40,871 nt of DNA from an uncultured Clostridia bacterium (GTDB lineage Bacteria; Bacillota; Clostridia; Oscillospirales; Butyricicoccaceae), in assembly GCA_910586575.1 (NCBI GenBank), contig CAJUJQ010000010.1, positions 1 to 40,871 on the forward strand, written 5' to 3'. The notes under the pieces were generated by a model, which made no database searches, was not told the DNA's origin, and worked only from the letters and a program-made list of their open reading frames with translations. The position numbers were made by a program, and so were the translations under genes. The first letter of the stretch is position 1; every line of letters starts with the position of its first letter. Shown in pieces: positions 23,979 through 32,496 of this stretch.

Positions 23979-25373
23979 ATGGTTTTCAGTTCACCGATTT
24001 TCCTGTTCTTTTTCCTGCCGGTTGTTTACCTCGGGTACCGGACGCTGCCGCGCGGGGCGCGCAACGGCTGGCTTGCCGCCGCGAGCCTGATTTTTTACGC
24101 CTTCGGGCAGCTGCCCTATACCCTGCTGCTGCTTGCCAGTGTCGCCGCGAACTACCTGTTCGGGCGGCTGCTGATGCGGGGATCCCCCCGCCGGAAGCTG
24201 TTCGTTGGCTGCGCCGCCGCCGCGAACCTCGCGGTGCTCGGGGCGTTCAAATACCTGGACTTTTTCGCGGCGTCCCTCAACCGGGCGCTGGGGCTGTCCC
24301 TTCCCCTGCCGGGGGTTGTGCTGCCCATCGGCATTTCGTTTTACACCTTCCAGGGGCTGAGCTATGTAATTGACGTTTACCGCAATCCCGGGGAAGGCGC
24401 AAAAAGCCCGGGCAAGCTGCTGTTATATATCTCCTTTTTCCCGCAGCTGATTGCCGGGCCGATCATCAAATACCACGATGTTTCCGCGCAGATTGACCGG
24501 CGGGAAATCACCCCGGAGCGCACGCTCACCGGGCTGTCCCGGTTCATTGCCGGGTTTGCCAAAAAGATGCTGCTTGCCAATCCGGCGGGCGAGGTCGCCG
24601 ACAAGGTGTTTGCGCTGGCCGCCGGGGCGCTCGATTTCCGCATTGCGTGGCTGGGCGCGGTGTGCTACACGCTGCAAATTTACTTCGATTTCAGCGGTTA
24701 CAGCGATATGGCAATCGGGTTAGGAAAGCTGTTTGGCTTCGATTTCGCCGAAAACTTCAATTTGCCGTATGTCTCCCGCTCCATCCGGGAATTCTGGCGG
24801 CGCTGGCATATCTCGCTCAGCTCGTGGTTCCGTGATTACCTGTACATCCCGCTGGGCGGCAACCGCAGGGGCAAAGCCCGCACCAGCCTTCATAAATTCA
24901 TTGTCTTTTTCTCCACCGGCCTTTGGCACGGTGCAAACTGGACGTTTGTGCTGTGGGGGCTTTGGCACGGGCTGTTTGCCCTGTTGGAGGACGCTAACCT
25001 CATCCCGCAGCGGCTCCGGCGCTCCCGGCTCGGGCAGGTTTATACCCTGCTGGTCGTGACCCTGGGCTTCGTCCTGTTCCGCGCGGACACCCTCGCCGGG
25101 GGCTGGCAGATGATTTCACAGATGTTTACCGGCTTCGCGGTGACGCCCGCGCATACGCTGACCCTCTGCGGGCTGCTCGACGGCTGGACGGTGTTCCTGC
25201 TGCTGGCGGCGGCGCTGTTCGCGCTGGGCGTGCCGCAGCGGCTCGCCGTGCGGGTGGATACCCTGCCGGTGCGCGGTGTCCTGCATACCGTTTGGTATGC
25301 GGCGCTGTTCGCGCTGAGTGTGATGGCGCTGGCCAGCGCGGCGTTTAACCCGTTTATCTACTTCCAATTCTAA
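23979..25373 (+). CDS. MBOAT-family membrane O-acyltransferase (AlgI/DltB-like)
   Basis: The 464-aa product has about ten membrane helices and the MBOAT signature: FDFSGYSDMAIGLGKLFGFD, FWRRWHISLSSWFRDYLYIP and the catalytic histidine in TGLWHGANWTF. Such enzymes pass acyl groups, usually acetyl, across the membrane onto extracellular polysaccharide, working with an AlgJ/AlgX-like partner. That partner is encoded immediately after, nine bases away. The start at 23979 is three bases past the previous stop, and the ribosome site is weak, implying coupling. The acceptor polymer is not identifiable. Confidence 0.9.
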   Translation: MVFSSPIFLFFFLPVVYLGYRTLPRGARNGWLAAASLIFYAFGQLPYTLLLLASVAANYLFGRLLMRGSPRRKLFVGCAAAANLAVLGAFKYLDFFAASLNRALGLSLPLPGVVLPIGISFYTFQGLSYVIDVYRNPGEGAKSPGKLLLYISFFPQLIAGPIIKYHDVSAQIDRREITPERTLTGLSRFIAGFAKKMLLANPAGEVADKVFALAAGALDFRIAWLGAVCYTLQIYFDFSGYSDMAIGLGKLFGFDFAENFNLPYVSRSIREFWRRWHISLSSWFRDYLYIPLGGNRRGKARTSLHKFIVFFSTGLWHGANWTFVLWGLWHGLFALLEDANLIPQRLRRSRLGQVYTLLVVTLGFVLFRADTLAGGWQMISQMFTGFAVTPAHTLTLCGLLDGWTVFLLLAAALFALGVPQRLAVRVDTLPVRGVLHTVWYAALFALSVMALASAAFNPFIYFQF

Positions 25374-25382
25374 GGAGCACCT

Positions 25383-26741
25383 ATGACCGAGCGAACCAAA
25401 GCGAACCTTGCCGCGGCGGCGTTTTTCGCGGCGTGCCTGCTGCCTGCCGTGGGCATGCTGCTGCCGGAGCGCACGGCGGCGGCAAACCAGGCGCTTGCCC
25501 CGCCACCCTCGCCGACCAAGCCCGACGGCAGCTGGAACCTTGATTTTTTGCAGGATACCACCGATTATATCGGCGACCATTTCGCACTCCGGCAGGAACT
25601 GATTACCGCGCAGGCCGCGCTTGAGGCGGGGATTTTCCGCTCCTCCGCTGAGGACAGCGTGCTGCTCGGACGGGACGGGTGGCTGTTCTACCGGGAAACG
25701 CTGCCGGGCTACCTGCACACCGAAGCGTTGACCGAACGCCAGCTTTACGGCACGGCACATACCCTGGCGCTGGTACGGGAATACGCCGCCGGACAGGGCG
25801 CGGAACTGCTGTTTACCGTTGCGCCGAATAAATGCTCGCTCTATCCGGAGCAGCTCCCGGCGGTGGGGACGCCGCTGGACAGTGCGGGCGACATTGACCG
25901 CCTGCGCCCGCTGCTGGAACAGGAGGGGGTACCCTATGTCGATTTATTCGCGGCGTTCCGGGCGCAGCCCGATGTGCTGTATCACCGGCTTGACTCCCAT
26001 TGGAACGCACGCGGCGCGGCACTTGCACACGACACCTTGACCGCCGCGCTGGGGCGGGACAACCCATTTTTCCCCGGCAGCTATCAGGTTACCCGCAGCC
26101 ATCGCGGCGACCTTTACGAAATGCTCTATCCCACCGGGACGGAGCTGGACGAAAATATCGTGTTCGACCGCCCGTTCACTTTCACCCACGTGAAGGAGCC
26201 GCGCTCCCCCGAGGATCAACGGATTGAAACCGCCAACCCGGCGCGCCCCGGCACACTGCTGATGTTCCGCGACTCGTTCGGGAATTCCCTGTACCCATTC
26301 ATGGCGGACAGCTTCGGGCACGCGGTGTTTTCGCGGGCGATGCCTTATCAGCTGTCCATGCTGGACGAGGCCGGCGCGGATACCCTCCTCATTGAGATTG
26401 TCGAGCGCAATCTGGACTGGCTTGCGACGCGCGCGCCGGTTTTCCCCGCGCCCGAGCGCGGCCTGAACGGGGAACCACCCCTTGGGGACGCGCGGGCACG
26501 GCTGGCCGTCTCCGACGACGGGACGCTTCCCGGCTATTGCCGGATGGAAGGCACGCTTGCCGGGGCGGTGGACGATTCGTCACCCATTTATGTCCAGCTG
26601 GGCGGTTCACTCTATGAAGCCTGCCCCGTGGGTTCCGGGGAATGCCCGTTTACCCTTTATGTACCCGAAGCATTTTTGGCAGAGGCCGCGCAGGTGCTTT
26701 ACCTGTCGAATGGCACACTGTATCTTGCCGCTGTATCATAA
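25383..26741 (+). CDS. AlgJ/AlgX-like extracellular SGNH acyltransferase partner
   Basis: The 452-aa product has an N-terminal signal anchor (about 8-28) and an AlgJ/AlgX-type SGNH domain. The DSHWNARGAAL motif (about 205-215) gives the catalytic Asp/His, and FRDSFGNSLYPFM (about 298-310) the nucleophilic serine region. DGWLFYRE is another family hallmark. Together with the preceding MBOAT it should O-acetylate a surface glycan. AAGGAG precedes ATG 25383. The last 100 residues form an extra beta-rich domain absent from minimal AlgJ proteins. Confidence 0.85.
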   Translation: MTERTKANLAAAAFFAACLLPAVGMLLPERTAAANQALAPPPSPTKPDGSWNLDFLQDTTDYIGDHFALRQELITAQAALEAGIFRSSAEDSVLLGRDGWLFYRETLPGYLHTEALTERQLYGTAHTLALVREYAAGQGAELLFTVAPNKCSLYPEQLPAVGTPLDSAGDIDRLRPLLEQEGVPYVDLFAAFRAQPDVLYHRLDSHWNARGAALAHDTLTAALGRDNPFFPGSYQVTRSHRGDLYEMLYPTGTELDENIVFDRPFTFTHVKEPRSPEDQRIETANPARPGTLLMFRDSFGNSLYPFMADSFGHAVFSRAMPYQLSMLDEAGADTLLIEIVERNLDWLATRAPVFPAPERGLNGEPPLGDARARLAVSDDGTLPGYCRMEGTLAGAVDDSSPIYVQLGGSLYEACPVGSGECPFTLYVPEAFLAEAAQVLYLSNGTLYLAAVS

Positions 26742-26787
26742 TCGCCTGTTTTACAGACGTAAAATACCCAGTAAAGGAGTTTCAACC

Positions 26788-27399
26788 ATGAAAAAAATGA
26801 TCACCTGTGTGCTGCTGTGCTCGCTTCTGCTGACGCTTGCCGCCTGCGGCGGCTCGGACGGCAGCGGCGCGGCGGACGCCGGAACGCCCCCCGCCACGGC
26901 GGCAAACGTCGGGACGCCGCCGGTACTCCCCGCCCCGGACGCCGGGACGCCTGAGGGCGGGACCGGCCCGGAAGAAGGAGCAGACGCGCCCGAGGACGTT
27001 CCGGAGGAGCAGCCGGAAGAACAGCCTGCCGGGCCGGAGAAGAAGCCCGCCGAGAAGCCCCGGGAAAAGCCCGCTGAGGTATCGTCCAAGCCCGTAAAGG
27101 AAGAGGAATCGGTGCTGGAACCCTCCTCCGCGTCCTCCGTCAGCGAGGAAGCGCCCAAGGAACAGGCCGCCCCGCCGGAGGAGCAGCCCGCAGAACAGCC
27201 TGCCGCCAGTGCGGAAAGCGCCGCTTCCTACATCGGCAAGAACGTTTCCAGCCTGATTTCCGCGCTGGGCAACCCGCTCAGCCGCACCTATGCGCCGAGC
27301 TGCCTGGGCGACGGCGAGGACGGCGAGCTGACCTACAGCGGATTTACCGTATATACCTACCGTGAAGGCGACAGCGAAACCGTTCAGGCGGTTGAATAA
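26788..27399 (+). CDS. Lipoprotein with long Pro/Glu-rich stalk
   Basis: The 203-aa product has a lipoprotein signal (MKKMITCVLLCSLLLTLAAC, lipobox cysteine at residue 20). A low-complexity stalk of about 120 residues rich in Pro, Glu, Ala and Lys follows, then a compact C-terminal domain of about 55 residues (SYIGKNVSSLISALGNPLSR ... GFTVYTYREG). The stalk probably spans the wall. AAAGGAG lies before ATG 26788. It ends the cell-surface operon and is followed by a terminator. The function of the terminal domain is unknown. Confidence 0.75.
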   Translation: MKKMITCVLLCSLLLTLAACGGSDGSGAADAGTPPATAANVGTPPVLPAPDAGTPEGGTGPEEGADAPEDVPEEQPEEQPAGPEKKPAEKPREKPAEVSSKPVKEEESVLEPSSASSVSEEAPKEQAAPPEEQPAEQPAASAESAASYIGKNVSSLISALGNPLSRTYAPSCLGDGEDGELTYSGFTVYTYREGDSETVQAVE

Positions 27400-27412
27400 A
27401 TCCCCATGACAA

Positions 27413-27456
27413 AAAACCTGGCTTCCGCGCGCTGGTGCGTTTGGAAGCCAGGTTTT
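27413..27456. terminator. Bidirectional intrinsic terminator
   Basis: A perfect 14-bp stem AAAACCTGGCTTCC / GGAAGCCAGGTTTT with a 16-base loop lies between the convergent lipoprotein and HPr-like genes. It has A and T runs on either side, so it can serve both. Confidence 0.9.
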
Positions 27457-27458
27457 CT

Positions 27459-27701
27459 TTAGTTTGCTGTACTCGCGGACAGGTATTCTGTCAGGCCCGA
27501 ATCCAGCCCCGGCTGGATATCCCCGTGCACCCGCAAGTCCAGCGGTTCCTCCAAATCCAGGCTGAAAATGCCCATGATGGATTTTGCATCGACGACATAG
27601 CGCCCCTTCAACAGGTCAAAGTCATTGTCGTAGCGGTTGACCAGGTTGACAAAGCTCTTGACCCGCGCTATGGTATCCAGATAAATCGTGTATTCTTTCA
27701 T
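27459..27701 (-). CDS. HPr-like protein without the active-site histidine
   Basis: The 80-aa product has the HPr fold length and the HPr Ser46-region motif in DAKSIMGIFSLDL. At the position of the phosphorylated His15 (usually GLHARP) it reads DTIARV, so it cannot act as a sugar-PTS phosphocarrier. Proteins of this kind occur in Clostridia and may be regulatory, for example HPr-kinase targets. AAAGGG precedes ATG 27701. It lies downstream of, and in line with, the GPH transporter gene in the lactose module, 72 bases away. Confidence 0.75.
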   Translation of the reverse strand: MKEYTIYLDTIARVKSFVNLVNRYDNDFDLLKGRYVVDAKSIMGIFSLDLEEPLDLRVHGDIQPGLDSGLTEYLSASTAN

Positions 27702-27773
27702 TGATACATCCCTTTCAGCTGCTTTTCTCCATTATAGCATACCCAAGCGCAGCCTGTCCATAACGCTTGTGTC

Positions 27774-29111
27774 TCAGCGAAGGGCTTCGTTTGCCTGCTC
27801 GACCTTCAGGCGGGAGAGCAGCACGGTAATCAGGATGTTGATACCCATCGGAATCCATAAGTACATGAAATACAGCATGCTGATACAGGAATCCGCCTGA
27901 ACGGGCGCGTTCGCAATGTAGCCGCTGGCTTCCAGCAGCCAGCCTGCCAGCGCTACGCCGATGCCGCCGCCGATTTTTACGCCCAACGAGGTGCAGGAGT
28001 ACATCGTGCCGTCCATGCGGCGATTTTGTGTCAGGAGGGTGTATTCCGAACAGGTCGCAATCAGTGCGCTGAGGTCGCCTTGCAGGGGACTCATGCAAAT
28101 TGCCGCCGCGCCGGAAAATACCAGCATCATCGGGATGCTGCCAAGGTACGCGCCCACAATTACCATTGCCCGTGCTGCCGCCGACAACGCGTAGCCGGTC
28201 AGGTTCAGGCGATACATGCCGCCCAGCTTTTTGACCAGTACCGGCGTGAGCACCAGCCCGCAAATCATCGGGATATTGATGGCCAGCGAGAAGGACGCTA
28301 ATAGCGAGGCGTTGCCGAGGATATACGTCATGAAATAAATACCCATGTTCAGCGTCGCCGTGTACAGCTGGGTCAGGATGTAAATACCGCAAATCATGAC
28401 ATAATACTTGTTCGCCGCAAGGATGCGGATGGTGTCGCTCAAGCGGTACTTTTCCTCCTGCGGTCCGCCGGCGGTTTCCTCAGGCGGCAGCTCATGCACC
28501 GAAAACACCGAAATGGAATTCACAATCAGGCCGATGGCCGCGTAAATGATTGCCGCCGTCCGCCAGCCGGACGCGCCGCCGCCCAGCGACTTGACAAAAT
28601 CCACCGTGATGGTCTGAATCAGCAGGCTGGTACCAAAAGCGAAGATAAAACGGATGGAGCCCATCTGCACCCGTTCGCCGCCGTTGCGCGTGATAAGCGC
28701 GGTCAGCGCCGAATAGGCGATATTATTCGCCGTGTAAAACACCGCGTTCAGCAGGGTATAGGTGATGAAGAACCAGGCGTATTTTGCCCCTTCCCCCAGG
28801 CTTGCCGGAATGGCGAAAACGCCAATCAGCGTCGCGGCACAGCCGAAATAGCCCCAGAACATCCACGGGCGCGCCTTGCCCATGCGGCTGCTGGTCTTGT
28901 CGATCATGGAGCCGAAGAAAATATCCGAGACCCCGTCAAACAGCTTGGAAAGCAGCATCAGCGTACCGACTACGCCCGCGTTCAGCCCGGCGGTGTCGGT
29001 CAGGTAAATCATCACGAAGGAGGACAGGAAAGCATATACCACGTTGCCCGCGATATCTCCGGAACCATAGCCCACCTTGTTATACCACTTCAAATAAGTT
29101 TTCTCTTGCAT
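27774..29111 (-). CDS. GPH-family (MelB-type) sugar:cation symporter
   Basis: The 445-aa, about 12-helix transporter belongs to the glycoside-pentoside-hexuronide family, which imports sugars, often galactosides, with Na+ or H+. Hallmarks are the N-terminal YGSGDIAGNVVYAFLSSF, the cytoplasmic loop DKTSSRMGKARPWMFWG and PPEETAGG in the central loop. AAGGAG lies before ATG 29111. It sits 117 bases downstream of lacZ on the same strand, so it probably imports the beta-galactoside that LacZ cleaves. Confidence 0.88.
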   Translation of the reverse strand: MQEKTYLKWYNKVGYGSGDIAGNVVYAFLSSFVMIYLTDTAGLNAGVVGTLMLLSKLFDGVSDIFFGSMIDKTSSRMGKARPWMFWGYFGCAATLIGVFAIPASLGEGAKYAWFFITYTLLNAVFYTANNIAYSALTALITRNGGERVQMGSIRFIFAFGTSLLIQTITVDFVKSLGGGASGWRTAAIIYAAIGLIVNSISVFSVHELPPEETAGGPQEEKYRLSDTIRILAANKYYVMICGIYILTQLYTATLNMGIYFMTYILGNASLLASFSLAINIPMICGLVLTPVLVKKLGGMYRLNLTGYALSAAARAMVIVGAYLGSIPMMLVFSGAAAICMSPLQGDLSALIATCSEYTLLTQNRRMDGTMYSCTSLGVKIGGGIGVALAGWLLEASGYIANAPVQADSCISMLYFMYLWIPMGINILITVLLSRLKVEQANEALR

Positions 29112-29162
29112 AACATGACTCCTTTTCAGTTTTTGTTCTTAAATTGTAAAAATGGTATTCTT

Positions 29163-29219
29163 ACAGCGCCGCCCTGCCGCGTTCCGGATGAAGCATGCTT
29201 CACGGCGGGGCAGCGCTGT
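29163..29219 (-). other. Intercistronic hairpin between lacZ and transporter
   Basis: The arms 29163-29181 and 29201-29219 pair with a few mismatches (core GCCCTGCCG / CGGCGGGGC and ACAGCGC / GCGCTGT). The loop ends in the perfect palindrome GAAGCATGCTTC (29190-29201). Lacking a T run, it may stabilise or process the polycistronic message rather than end it. Confidence 0.5.
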
Positions 29220-29228
29220 TTGATAGGG

Positions 29229-32200
29229 TTATTCCGCGGGCGCGCGGGGCAGCAGGCGCAGCCCGAAGGAGAAGGCTTCCGCGTCGAGCCGGTACTGCTT
29301 TTGCAGGCGCGGGCCGCAGCTGTTGGAGCCGATGCCATTCTGTGCGCAGTCCAGGCAAAGGACGGTGCTGCCGCAGGGCCGCAATTCAAAATTGTGCTTC
29401 TTTTCGGTCAGCTCCTCCTGTGTATAGGGCGACGCGCTGAAGCAAAACGGTGTTTCGGAAACCGCCGTCAGGGCGCAGCCGTCCCCGGTTAAGGTCACAT
29501 AATCGCAGTCAAACCGGCTGCCGTTTTCCTGCGGCCGGAGATAGTCCTCGTGCAGCCGTTCTACGCTGGATGCAAACCGCCCGTGCCACGCGGCGCGGTG
29601 CTTGTCGCAATAGCTCTCCCGCGGCCCCATGCCGAAATATTCCACTTCCGACAGCGCTTTGGGCAGGAACAGCCGCAGGCCGAACCGGGGCAGCTCGGGA
29701 AATTCCGTATCACGGCGCACGTCCATATGGATATCAACCGCACCGTCGCCCCAGACCGTCCACACCGTGCCCAGCGACAGGAAGGGCTGTACCGTGGGCG
29801 CGGAGAGTACCGATTCCGTGCGGATTGCAACCGCGCTGCCTGCCGTCTCCCAGGCGGTGCGGTGGGCGCGGGCGGCTGCCCAATCGTAGTGCGCGCGTTC
29901 CCATTCCAGCCGAAGCAAGCGGTCATTGTCGGTCGGCGCTCGCCAGATATTCAGTTCCATCGGACGGTCGAGCAGCGGCTTGCCCGCGTATTCCATCGCG
30001 GAGAACAGGCCGGTGCGCTTGTCGAAGCAATAGCGGAAGCCGTCGCCAATCAAAATAATTTCAGTGTCATTTTCGGCTGCGGAAGGCGCCCCCGTGGAAG
30101 GCTCCTCCAACAGGCGCACCGCCATCTGGTGCCGCCCATCGGCGGTTTCGAGCGGCAGCTCGTCAAAGCCGAGCGGATGCCCGGCGGGTACCAGCGGGCT
30201 GTTATTCCTCTGCCGATAGGACAGCCGCAGGAACGCCTTGCCGCGCGCGGGGCTGCGAAAGGGGATTTCAACCTCTCCCTCACCGTGCGGCGGGATGGGC
30301 GGGCAGCTGATATCCCCGGTTTGCAATCGCCTGCCGTCACAGCTGACCGCGTAATGCAGGGTCAGAGCATCGCTCAGGTCGGTAAAGTCCAGATAATTAT
30401 GCAGCCGGACGCGCTGCCCCGCCTGGTCAAAGGCGGCAACCCGCGCGGGGCGGTACACGTTCCAATACTCCACTAAACCGGTGTGCGGCACGCGGTTCGG
30501 ATACACCAGGCCGTCCATACAGAAATTGCCGTCGTGGACGGCTTCGTCGTGGTCGCCGCCGTAGAAATACTTCGTTTTGCCGTTTTCCGCCCTGCCGTGG
30601 CTGACCGCATGGTCGCACCATTCCCAGACGAACCCGCCGCACATCAGCGGATGCCGGTGGAAAAACTCGAAATATTCCTCCAGGTCGCCCGGCCCGTTGC
30701 CCATCGCGTGGCAGTATTCGCACAGCAGGAAAGGCTTGTCCGGGGCATTTTGCAGATATTCTTCCATTTCCTCGAAAGAGGGGTACATCCGGCTGTACAA
30801 ATCCAGGTTGGAAAAGTCGTACTTCCGTTTATCGCTGCGGTAAAACGCGCTTTCGTAATGCGTGAGCCGGGTGGGGTCGAAACCCTTGACCCACGCCAGC
30901 GCCTGCTCGAAATTACAGCCGTAGGCGCTCTCGTTGCCCATCGACCAAACCACAATGCTGGGGCGGTTCTTATCGCGCTGCACGCACTTGCGCACCCGGT
31001 CGAGAATTGCTTCCGCATAGAGCGGGTTGTCGGCAATCGGCTCGTTCCAGCGCTTGCTGCGGGCTTCAAAATCGTTCGCCGCGTCGTACAGCTCGGCGGG
31101 GCCGTGGCATTCCAGATCCGCCTCGGCAATCAACAGGAAGCCGTACCGGTCACACAATCTGCTGAACTCGGGCGCGTTCGGATAGTGCGCGGTGCGGACG
31201 GCGTTGAAGTTGTGCCGCTTCATCAGCATTAAATCCTCTTCCATCTGCGCGAGATTGACTGTGAAGCCGGTTTCGGGGTCGGAGTCGTGCCGGTTGACGC
31301 CGCGGAATTTGATGGGCACGCCGTTCAGGTGCACAACTCGGTCGATAATCCGGATGTCCCGGAAGCCGACCTGCTCGGTAATCGTTTCGCCCGCCGTCCG
31401 GATGAGCAGCGTATAGAGGTACGGGTGCTCCGGGTTCCATAACACGGGCTTGCCGACCGGGAGCACCGCTTCACGGCCGCTGCCGCCGCCCACCGTCAGC
31501 TCGGCTTCGGTGCGCCCGTCCGCGTCCAGCAGCGTCAGCCGGGTCGGCACGGCGTCCCGGAAATATTCCAGCCGGATACAGACGCAGCCCTCCTCCGGCG
31601 ATGCATGGACAAAATAATCGAACACGCCGTCCAGCGGACGCTTGAGCAAATACACGTCCCGGAAAATGCCGCTCATGCGGAATTTGTCCTGATCCTCCAA
31701 ATAGCTGCCGTCGCACCACTTGAGCACCAGCACCGCAAGCAGGTTCTCCCCCTCGCGCAGCAGGCCGGAAACGTCAAATTCAGCGGTGGCGTGCGACACC
31801 TGGCTATAGCCGACATACACGCCGTTCAGCCAGACGTAAAAGCAGGAGTCCACGCCTTCAAAGTTAAGGAACGCCGCCGGGGCGTCCGGGTCGGTGTGAT
31901 ACAGGAATGTGTGGCGGTACGCCCCGCAGGGGTTGTCCTGCGGCACATAAGGCGGGTCGAATGGGAATGGGAACCGGATGTTGGTATACTGGTGGGTGTC
32001 ATACCCGCTGTTCTGCCAGCATCCGGGAACCGGCACACGGGCAAAGCCCGCCGCCTGGAACACAGGCACATAAAACGGTTCCTGAAGGTCAAAAATACTG
32101 CGGTAAAACCGGAATTGCCAGTCCCCGCTGAGCAGCTGGAACCGGGTGGAATGCTCCCGTCTGCCGGTCAGCGGGCCGGTCGCCGGGATATAATATGCAC

Positions 32201-32261
32201 GGTCGGGCATGGCATTCTCATGCAAAAATTTTGGGTTTTCATAGCAGCGCGGTACAATCAT
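29229..32261 (-). CDS. lacZ: Beta-galactosidase, glycoside hydrolase family 2
   Basis: LacZ hydrolyses lactose and other beta-galactosides. The 1010-aa product has the full GH2 order: N-terminal sugar-binding domain (about 30-220), immunoglobulin-like domain, TIM barrel (about 320-610), then the C-terminal beta-galactosidase small-chain domains. The acid/base glutamate is in VWSMGNESAYG and the nucleophile in LLCEYCHAMGN; FRGVNRHDSDPETG is the metal/substrate loop. ATG 32261 has AAGGAGG upstream; an open frame to 32525 has no such site and crosses the promoter. It is divergent from an AraC regulator and followed by the transporter gene. Confidence 0.95.
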   Translation of the reverse strand: MIVPRCYENPKFLHENAMPDRAYYIPATGPLTGRREHSTRFQLLSGDWQFRFYRSIFDLQEPFYVPVFQAAGFARVPVPGCWQNSGYDTHQYTNIRFPFPFDPPYVPQDNPCGAYRHTFLYHTDPDAPAAFLNFEGVDSCFYVWLNGVYVGYSQVSHATAEFDVSGLLREGENLLAVLVLKWCDGSYLEDQDKFRMSGIFRDVYLLKRPLDGVFDYFVHASPEEGCVCIRLEYFRDAVPTRLTLLDADGRTEAELTVGGGSGREAVLPVGKPVLWNPEHPYLYTLLIRTAGETITEQVGFRDIRIIDRVVHLNGVPIKFRGVNRHDSDPETGFTVNLAQMEEDLMLMKRHNFNAVRTAHYPNAPEFSRLCDRYGFLLIAEADLECHGPAELYDAANDFEARSKRWNEPIADNPLYAEAILDRVRKCVQRDKNRPSIVVWSMGNESAYGCNFEQALAWVKGFDPTRLTHYESAFYRSDKRKYDFSNLDLYSRMYPSFEEMEEYLQNAPDKPFLLCEYCHAMGNGPGDLEEYFEFFHRHPLMCGGFVWEWCDHAVSHGRAENGKTKYFYGGDHDEAVHDGNFCMDGLVYPNRVPHTGLVEYWNVYRPARVAAFDQAGQRVRLHNYLDFTDLSDALTLHYAVSCDGRRLQTGDISCPPIPPHGEGEVEIPFRSPARGKAFLRLSYRQRNNSPLVPAGHPLGFDELPLETADGRHQMAVRLLEEPSTGAPSAAENDTEIILIGDGFRYCFDKRTGLFSAMEYAGKPLLDRPMELNIWRAPTDNDRLLRLEWERAHYDWAAARAHRTAWETAGSAVAIRTESVLSAPTVQPFLSLGTVWTVWGDGAVDIHMDVRRDTEFPELPRFGLRLFLPKALSEVEYFGMGPRESYCDKHRAAWHGRFASSVERLHEDYLRPQENGSRFDCDYVTLTGDGCALTAVSETPFCFSASPYTQEELTEKKHNFELRPCGSTVLCLDCAQNGIGSNSCGPRLQKQYRLDAEAFSFGLRLLPRAPAE

Positions 32262-32322
32262 GGCAGAGCCCCTCCTTGTCCGTCCCCCCTGTCCGGGAGG
32301 GATTCCGTAATCTGTGATTGCC

Positions 32323-32351
32323 ATTATAACAGCCGCCCTCACGGAATTCCA
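32323..32351 (-). promoter_or_regulatory. Likely lacZ promoter
   Basis: On the minus strand TATAAT (32323-32328) has TG one base upstream. At 17 bases lies TGGAAT (32346-32351), a poor -35. A good -10 with a weak -35 suits activator control by the divergent AraC protein. Confidence 0.5.
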
Positions 32352-32361
32352 TAGATTCCAA

Positions 32362-32390
32362 TAGACAAACCATGCACAAAATGATACAAT
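32362..32390 (+). promoter_or_regulatory. Likely promoter of the AraC-family gene
   Basis: TAGACA (32362-32367) and TACAAT (32385-32390) are separated by exactly 17 bases, with TG before the -10. It is back to back with the lacZ promoter, 11 bases apart, so one bound regulator could affect both. Confidence 0.55.
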
Positions 32391-32391
32391 A

Positions 32392-32425
32392 ACTGCATCC
32401 CCGGCACAAAAGGCGGGGATGCAGT
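32392..32425 (+). promoter_or_regulatory. Perfect 12-bp inverted repeat in the araC-type gene's leader
   Basis: ACTGCATCCCCG and CGGGGATGCAGT flank a 10-base loop, directly behind the -10 element and about 70 bases before the start codon. No T run follows, so it is either a DNA operator covering the transcription start or a 5' stem stabilising the message. Confidence 0.6.
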
Positions 32426-32496
32426 AACAAAATATGACGGAATCCACAAAATAAGGCTTCCTGTTTTGTGCAGGTTCCCGGAGGAGGCGGCAGGAA

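Noticed and set aside
27715..28392. 225-codon frame on the same strand as the transporter
   Set aside because: It overlaps the GPH transporter in another frame, lacks a site and has no domain.
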